64,000 bases of DNA, taken from NCBI GenBank assembly GCA_039707465.1, contig CM077658.1, positions 17,831,074 through 17,895,073 of the forward strand. Direction: 5' to 3'. This document shows, in pieces, positions 1 through 64,000 of the stretch. The DNA is from Rhabdophis nuchalis (lineage: Eukaryota; Chordata; Lepidosauria; Squamata; Natricidae). Position numbers and translations under genes: made by a program. Positions within the stretch are counted from its first letter, which is position 1; every line of letters begins with the position of its first letter. A model generated the notes under the pieces. It was not told where the DNA came from and made no database searches. It was given only the letters and a program-made list of their open reading frames with translations.

Positions 1-89
1 GGGGGATAAATATGCTGCACCTAACGCTGACGATCAGAACGGTAAAAAATCAGGCAAAAAATGATTACCCTAAAAGGTAGTGCTGTAAT
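1..89. other. Short intronic stretch, nothing recognised
   Basis: AT-rich sequence in the last visible ITFG1 intron, with no open frame or known repeat recognised. Confidence 0.4.
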
Positions 90-340
90 CAGGGGGTGGG
101 CTTCAAAAATGTTAGCAAGGGGTTCTCTGCCCAGTTGCTGGTGGGCATGGGCGTGGCCTAGTTGGCTTCCTGCACCCTGACCCGGTGGGGGGGGCGTTTT
201 TGCCCTCCAGAGGCTTCTCTTGAGCCTCCGGGAGGGTAAAAACGGCCTCCCCAGTCTCCGGAGGCCCTCTAGAGGCTGGAAACGGGCTGATTCTGGATTC
301 CTGAACTTCCGGTAGGGTTGTTTTTTGCCCTCCCCGAGCC
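90..340 (+). mobile_element. hAT-like MITE fragment (TIR CAGNGGTGGG family)
   Basis: It begins CAGGGGGTGGGCTTC and contains GTTCTCTGCCCAGTTGC and a long GC-rich stem (CTCCGGGAGGG and CTCCGGAGGCC). The same arrangement recurs in reverse at 5825-6061, and a relative with a perfect 8-bp duplication is at 39899-40257. The right end is not clear. Confidence 0.6.
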
Positions 341-1410
341 TCTACACGCGCTCTGCACTTATCTGCATCCAAAACTGGTCGCGTGGGGACTCGTGGGAGG
401 GAAGGGGTGGGATGTGTGGGGCCAGCCAGGAGTGGGATTTGGGGGTTTCTCTGAACTGCACAGAATGTTAGCTAGAGGTTCTCCCAAACCCCCAGCAGTC
501 CACCCCTGGCTAGAATGCTTACTAAAACTCTTGATAGAGTGTAGTTTATTAGCCATCAGGCGGAAGAATCTAGCCAAAAGTGGTCACCATAAATCTAAAC
601 TCTTTGGCGCATGGCCGTTGCAGGACCATCACGCTTTTCGCTTTTAAGACAATAAAATAAAAAGGAACATGCACGGGACAGAACATACATGCTGAATCCT
701 CTCTCTGTGTGTGTGTGTGTAGCTTGAAAGGTTCCTATTCCAGTTTCGTTTTAAACAGGGTATCTCCCTCTTATCCTAGCTCTTCATTAAACACAACTTT
801 GTTATCGATTGTGCTCATCTCCTGCTGGCTGCTTTTCCACCTGGCTGCTACTAAACCATGAAGCGGAATCCCGGAAGAGAGAAACTTAGAGTCTGACCCA
901 GCATGGCTCTGCCTTGTATCCATCGTCAAGGAGAAGTCAAAAGCAGGCAAGGGGGATGATGGTTCTGTCTGAAGGTGGCATGTGAGACATGCATCATTAG
1001 CATCTCACCCTTAATCTGACAAGGTGTTCTTGCTGCCTGTGGGTGAGCCAGGACTTCAGGTTGACGGGGGCCGCTCTGGATTTTTACTGTCAGCTCTTTC
1101 ATCCTTCAGGGAAAAGTGCGGCGTTCAGGTGTTAATCACACTGCCGACTTCTTGGCAGGAACGTGCTCCTGCCACAAAGACTCTGACAGGTCTCAGTCTA
1201 TAAAAACACCCCATGACACATTGCCTTCCACCCGTCCATTATCTCGGCGGAGAAATTCACGCTGCATAATGGCACCCGTGTACCTGCCTGCCTGCCTTTC
1301 CTCTTTCCCATTCTTAATTCTGAACCCGTTGTATTTTCTGTCTCACGGGTGACATTTTCGAAAAGGTTATTTTGGAACTTTTCGTTAATGCAGGGATCTA
1401 AACAAGCAGA
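341..1410. other. Unassigned intron sequence
   Basis: No exon, RNA gene or repeat family recognised. A short (TG)n lies near 703-720. Confidence 0.4.
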
Positions 1411-1437
1411 CACACACACACACACACACACACACAC
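1411..1437 (+). repeat. (CA)n microsatellite
   Basis: About 13 uninterrupted CA dinucleotides. Confidence 0.95.
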
Positions 1438-1701
1438 GGCCTGCATTTGTGCCCGGCCTGCCGAGTCGGGATTCGTTCGACGGAATCGTAAAGGGTGCAT
1501 CCGGTCCTGCTTTAAAAGGCAACCAATCACGGCGGGGTAATTTCGGGTAACCGTCGGCGACGAAAAGCAAAGGATGTTTTAGGTCAGGGCTTGTTTGCGA
1601 GCGAAATTACATGGCCAAGACCCAATTTAAAAACCCAGAAATGTATTTATTTGCTTTGGGGTTCCGTACAGCAGCTTTTTGTCGGAAAATGGAACAAAGG
1701 G

Positions 1702-2035
1702 CTAAAGTGACTCCCAAACAAAGTCACTTGTTAAGTGACCGCTGTGGTCATTAAGGGAACATCAAGGGTTTCAAGTGAACCACTTATGTTCATCATTATG
1801 GCCCAATTTTTCCGACGACGGGAAGTATGTGCCAGGTTAAGGCAAAGGCATTGTAAAACATGGCCCGGTGATCACCAGACTCTGCAAAGGACTATAAGGG
1901 TGGGCTGGTTGCCAGGTGCCCAAAATGCAATTATGTGACTGAGTTGAGGAAGGGTCAGAACTTTGCAGCTGGGGAGTCTACGCGACCCCTGAACGATTGC
2001 TAAGCAACCAGGCCTAGGTTGAGGACTCCTGCATT
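1702..2035 (+). mobile_element. MITE-like element, diverged
   Basis: The stretch opens with AGTGACTCCC and CACTTGTTAAGTGACC and closes with AGGTTGAGGACTCCTGC. This resembles the ends of the AGTCCT(C/G)GACTTA family at 7771, 48084 and 59498 but is too diverged to assign firmly. Confidence 0.4.
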
Positions 2036-2071
2036 GAAGGTGCACTGGGGAAGAAGTGAGAAATCTATGCC

Positions 2072-2314
2072 TTGGGGAGCCTCAGTGGCGCAGTGGTTAG
2101 AATGCAGTATTGCAGGTTACTTCTACTGACTGCTGGCTGCCTGAAATTTGGCAATTCAAATCTCACCACGTTCAAGGTTAACTTAGCCTTCCGTCCTTCT
2201 GAAGTGGGTAAAATGAGGACCCAGATTATTGGGGGCAAGAGGCTGACTCTGTAAACCGCTTAGAGATGGCTGTAAAGCACTGTGAAGTAGTATATAGATC
2301 TAAGTGCTATTGCA
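2072..2314 (+). mobile_element. tRNA-derived SINE (type B, L2-like tail), first of a dimer
   Basis: An A-box-like TGGCGCAGTGGTTAGAATG is followed by a tRNA-related body and the tail GTAAACCGCTTAGAGA...GTATATAGATCTAAGTGC. The tail resembles the 3' end of L2 LINEs, as in MIR-type SINEs. Other copies: 17066, 18076-18870 (three). Confidence 0.8.
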
Positions 2315-2510
2315 GGCTAACTCTGCCTACTGCCAAGAGTTTGATTTTGACGGGTTCAAGTTTGACTCAGCCTTCCATCTTTCCAAGGTGGATAAAATGA
2401 GGAGCCAGATTGTTGGGGGCAAGAGGCTGACTTTGTAAACTGCTTAGAGAGGGCTGCAAAGCACCGTAAAGCAGTATATAAGTGTAAGTGCTATTGCTAA
2501 GTGCTATTGG
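2315..2510 (+). mobile_element. tRNA-derived SINE type B, second unit, 5'-truncated
   Basis: It starts AGGCTAACTCTGCCTACTGCC and runs to CAGTATATAAGTGTAAGTGC, directly abutting the previous unit in the same orientation. It lacks the A-box, consistent with a head-to-tail dimer or insertion into the tail. Confidence 0.75.
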
Positions 2511-4021
<1,511 letters not shown>

Positions 4022-4562
4022 TGTTGTTGTTGTTGTTAGTTGTGAAGTCGTGTCCAACCCATTGCGACCCCATGGACAACATTCCTCCAGGCCTTCCTGC
4101 CCTCTACCATCTTCTGGAGTCCATTTAAACTCACGCCAACTGCTTCGGTGACCCCATCCAGCCACCTTGTTCTCTGCCGTCCCCTTCTTCTTCTTTTGCC
4201 CTCAATCGTTCCCAGCATGAGGCTCTTCTCCAGGGAGTCCTTCTTCCTTCTCATTAGTATTTGAGTTTCCTCTTCAGGATCTGGCCTTCTAAAGAGCAGT
4301 CAGGGTTGATCTCCTCTAGGACCGACCGGTTGGATGGCCTTGCAGTCCAAGGGACTCAATGCAGGAGTCTTCTCCAGCCCCAGAGTTCAAAGCTCTCCAT
4401 TCTTTGGTGCTCAGCCTTCCTTATGGTCCAACTTTCACAGCCATCCATTGCAACTGGGAAAACCATTGCCTTGACTAGACGCACTTTTGTTGGCAGGGGG
4501 ATGTCTCTGCTTTTTAGTAGGCTGTCTAGATTTGCCATGGCTTTCCTCCCCAGGAGCAAGTA
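4022..4562 (-). mobile_element. BovB (RTE) LINE 3' end, 5'-truncated
   Basis: The minus strand encodes, with frame breaks, the C-terminus of the BovB reverse transcriptase ORF. Visible blocks are VKAMVFPVAMDGCESWTI, ELWGWRRLL, MRRKDSLEKSLMLG and RGRQRTRWLDGVTEAV. The element ends in a (GTT)n run on the plus strand (4022-4036), i.e. (AAC)n at its 3' end, as is usual for BovB. The protein is broken by frameshifts and stops, so this copy is dead. Confidence 0.93.
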
Positions 4563-4569
4563 ACTAGGG

Positions 4570-4665
4570 TACCTTATCAATCAATCAATCAATCAATTTT
4601 AATTTGTAAACCGCTCCCTCTCCCCGACCTTATGTCATAAAGGGCAACAACAAGCCACAGCAACC
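4570..4665 (-). mobile_element. L2-like LINE 3' tail fragment
   Basis: (AATC)n, TTTTAATTTGTAAACC and GCTCCCTCTCCCCGA match the reverse complement of the 3' tail of the L2-like family seen complete at 29830-30246. Confidence 0.65.
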
Positions 4666-5250
4666 CCTCCCCCCTCAAGTAATAATTTCTACAGGTATGA
4701 TTATGGCTTGGCCAGCCGGCAATACGTAACAGCCTATCCCCACCGTTGAATGGTTAGCTATGAATAGAAAGCCCTACGAGAAATGGGGACAGACGTGTTT
4801 CTTTTGTGGCATTGAAAAAGGAAGCTTTTTAAGTAACTTCTGGAAATCAATGCGTTTCAATAGAGTAAAATAGCAGCTTTGCTCATGGATGGTAAAATAT
4901 CTCTGTTTTTGAAGCTTGTCAATAAGGAAGCCAGCAAGGGCGCTTAATTCAGAAGGAAGGAACGGCTTTCTATTGCAGCCGAGCTGAACAAGGGGGGGGG
5001 GGGGGAAGCCCGATTTAAATTTCATTCATTGCCGGAGCCGCATTGTCCTGGGAGCTTTTCAAGACAAAACACCCCCACCCCCACCGGCAGAGGTCACCCA
5101 AATGTTTCCAGCTCAACAAACTTCTAAAAGGCAGTTTTAATGCCGCCCTTTTAACCTCCCTGGGACCTTGGAGAGCAAATAGGGAGAGCAGAAGGCGCTT
5201 GTTCTTTCTCATCTTGGCAATGGTCACCGTTCCAACATTTTCCTTAATTA
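4666..5250. other. Unassigned intron sequence with poly-G
   Basis: A run of about 14 G lies at 4992-5006. Nothing else was recognised. Confidence 0.4.
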
Positions 5251-5518
5251 ATGGGAGAAAAGAAAGGGAGGATAGAGAGGAGGGAGGGAGAGAGAAAAGA
5301 AGGGGGAAGCAAGCATGGAAGGAAGGGAGGGAGGAAGATAGAGAGAAAAGAAAAAAAGGAAAGAAGGGAGGGAGGGAGGGAGAGAAGAGAGAAAAGAAGA
5401 AAGGGAAGGAGGAAGGAAGGAAAGAAGGGAGGGAGCGAGGAAGGAAGAAGGGTAAAGAGAAGGAAGTGAAGGAGGGAAGATAGAAAGAAAAGAAGAAAGG
5501 GAGGGAGGGAGGGAGGCC
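5251..5518 (+). repeat. Polypurine GA-rich tract
   Basis: About 265 bp of almost pure A and G (GGAA, GGGA, AGAA mixtures) with short mirror symmetries. Long open frames occur on both strands only because purine-rich DNA lacks stop codons. In the ITFG1 transcript it is a polypyrimidine tract. Confidence 0.9.
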
Positions 5519-5824
5519 CTTAAGGAGGAAAATGTTGTGGCTTTAAAATCTCCCAAAAAACTGACGTAAAAAAATGAGGATTTAAGGATAAAATTGGTGT
5601 CTTAAGTCTTCCTGAGGCTTAATATCTACTTCAGACCTTAAAAATATTTGGAACTTCCAAAAATAAACATCAAGTTAGTTTTTCCATATGGAGGGTGGTG
5701 GTCTTAAGAAGTAAACCTCGACTGATGGCACCGATGTCATCCCTTACATTCCCATTAAGAAGCGGAAAATATATGCTCTGTCCATAGCAATGAATTGGCT
5801 TCTAAAGGCTGATAACCATGTGGC

Positions 5825-6061
5825 TTTTATTGGGGGTTTAGCTTCCTGCAATGGGTAGGATCCTGTTTCCAGCCTCCGGAGACTAGGGGAAGCCGTTTTC
5901 ACCCTCCCGGAGGCTCGAGGAAAACCTCTGGAGGCTTGGGAGGGCGAAAACGCCAACCCCACCGTGGTACAGGAGACCGAGTAAGCCACGCCCACCATGG
6001 CCACACCCACCCAGCAATGGGGCAGAGAACCGGTTGCTAACATTTTTCAATCCCACTCCTG
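5825..6061 (-). mobile_element. hAT-like MITE (CAGNGGTGGG family)
   Basis: It ends on the right with TTTTTCAATCCCACTCCTG, the reverse complement of the family start, and carries GGGCAGAGAACCGGTTGC and the GC-rich CTCCGGAG/CTCCCGGAGG stem in reverse order relative to 90-340. Its right end is 113 bp downstream of ITFG1 exon 17. Confidence 0.65.
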
Positions 6062-6173
6062 GTCTAAGGGCTATTGCTATTCTTTCTACTTTCAACTCTC
6101 TGCGTGATTCAGAGCTCTTTCTAAAAGTGGTCTCGGCTCAACGAGTCAGGGAGAAAAATATTGACCAGCTTAC

Positions 6174-63586
<57,413 letters not shown>

Positions 63587-63842
63587 CTGTCAATAAAAAT
63601 ATATACAGATGTGTATATAAAATGGCAATCATTCCATTAATATTTCTCATAAAAAGGCAGAAAACAATGAACATAATAACTCATGGCGAACAGGAGAAAC
63701 ATGAGGTTTTATGGAGGCAATAGAGCTTGGGTTTTGTTTTGTTTTTTGCATACTTTCAATCATTTCATAAACTAACTTAAAGATGTGGAAATTGAGAAAC
63801 CAAATATCTTGGCTTAGCTTGCAAAAGTGTTCCAAATTCAAT

Positions 63843-64000
63843 TCAAATTAAGATTTATTAACCGCACCCTCTCCCCACAGGGACCCGGGGCGGTGCACAG
63901 GCATAATTAAAAACAATATACAAAATACAAACATTACTTAAAATAAAATTAAATAAATCTACCTATGCTAAAAATATATAATTAAAACCCATTAAAATTT
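63843..64000 (-). mobile_element. L2-like LINE 3' tail, cut by the window end
   Basis: TTCAAATTAAGATTTATTAACC, GCACCCTCTCCCCACAGGGA and CCGGGGCGGTGCACAGGC are the reverse of the family 3' end. Confidence 0.82.

Noticed and set aside
5043..5483. 146-codon plus-strand open frame rich in Lys, Glu, Arg
   Set aside because: It is the GA-rich polypurine tract read in frame. Purine-rich DNA has few stops, and the opposite strand is also open with low-complexity Ser/Pro/Leu.

Overview
The window is vertebrate nuclear DNA from a squamate reptile, very probably a snake. It is AT-rich, has no operons or dense coding, and contains one split gene whose short exons sit in long introns packed with interspersed repeats and microsatellites. 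Four things point to a snake: BovB (RTE) LINE fragments, CR1-L3-type LINE ends that run into pentanucleotide repeats (AATAG-like), a long (GATA)n tract, and many young copies of a few tRNA-derived SINE, L2-like LINE and hAT-like MITE families. This is inferred from repeat content; no species marker was available.

The only host gene I can support is ITFG1 (integrin alpha FG-GAP repeat containing 1, also called TIP or LINKIN), transcribed from the minus strand. Ten consecutive coding exons are visible, from 63502-63586 (first in transcript order) to 6174-6291. All have GT-AG introns, and the reading frame stays open across all nine junctions (1062 coding bases). They encode the C-terminal part of the beta-propeller-like ectodomain, with three calcium-loop-like FG-GAP motifs, then the membrane-proximal region and the single transmembrane helix. 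The exons upstream of position 63587 and the last exon (short cytoplasmic tail, stop codon and 3' UTR) lie outside the window or were not found.

Layout from left to right, which is 3' to 5' for the gene. 1-6173: last intron, with a BovB fragment, a SINE dimer, a CT/CA microsatellite and a 260-bp polypurine tract. 6174-13384: exons 17, 16 and 15 (numbering assumes the 18-exon human gene), with CR1-L3, an R2/R4-like LINE fragment, BovB, an inverted SINE pair and hAT MITEs. 13385-31818: an 18.4-kb intron with nested insertions, including LTRs, a three-level nest near 25.3-26.5 kb and a SINE/GGAA tandem array. 31819-39864: exons 14 to 11, interleaved with Penelope-like palindromic repeats. 39865-52532: a 12.7-kb intron with solo LTRs, a CCAT/AATC tract and the GATA tract. 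52533-53431: exons 10 and 9. 53432-63501: a 10-kb intron with nested SINE/CR1 and MITE/L2 insertions. 63502-63586: exon 8. The window ends in a further L2 fragment.

I found no prokaryotic-type system, CRISPR array, toxin gene or novel gene cluster. The observations worth following up concern repeat biology: hammerhead-ribozyme-like cores in Penelope-like repeats, a hAT insertion whose target-site duplication contains a consensus branch point 30 nt from an ITFG1 exon, solo LTRs and MITEs with recognisable target-site duplications, and microsatellites at LINE ends.
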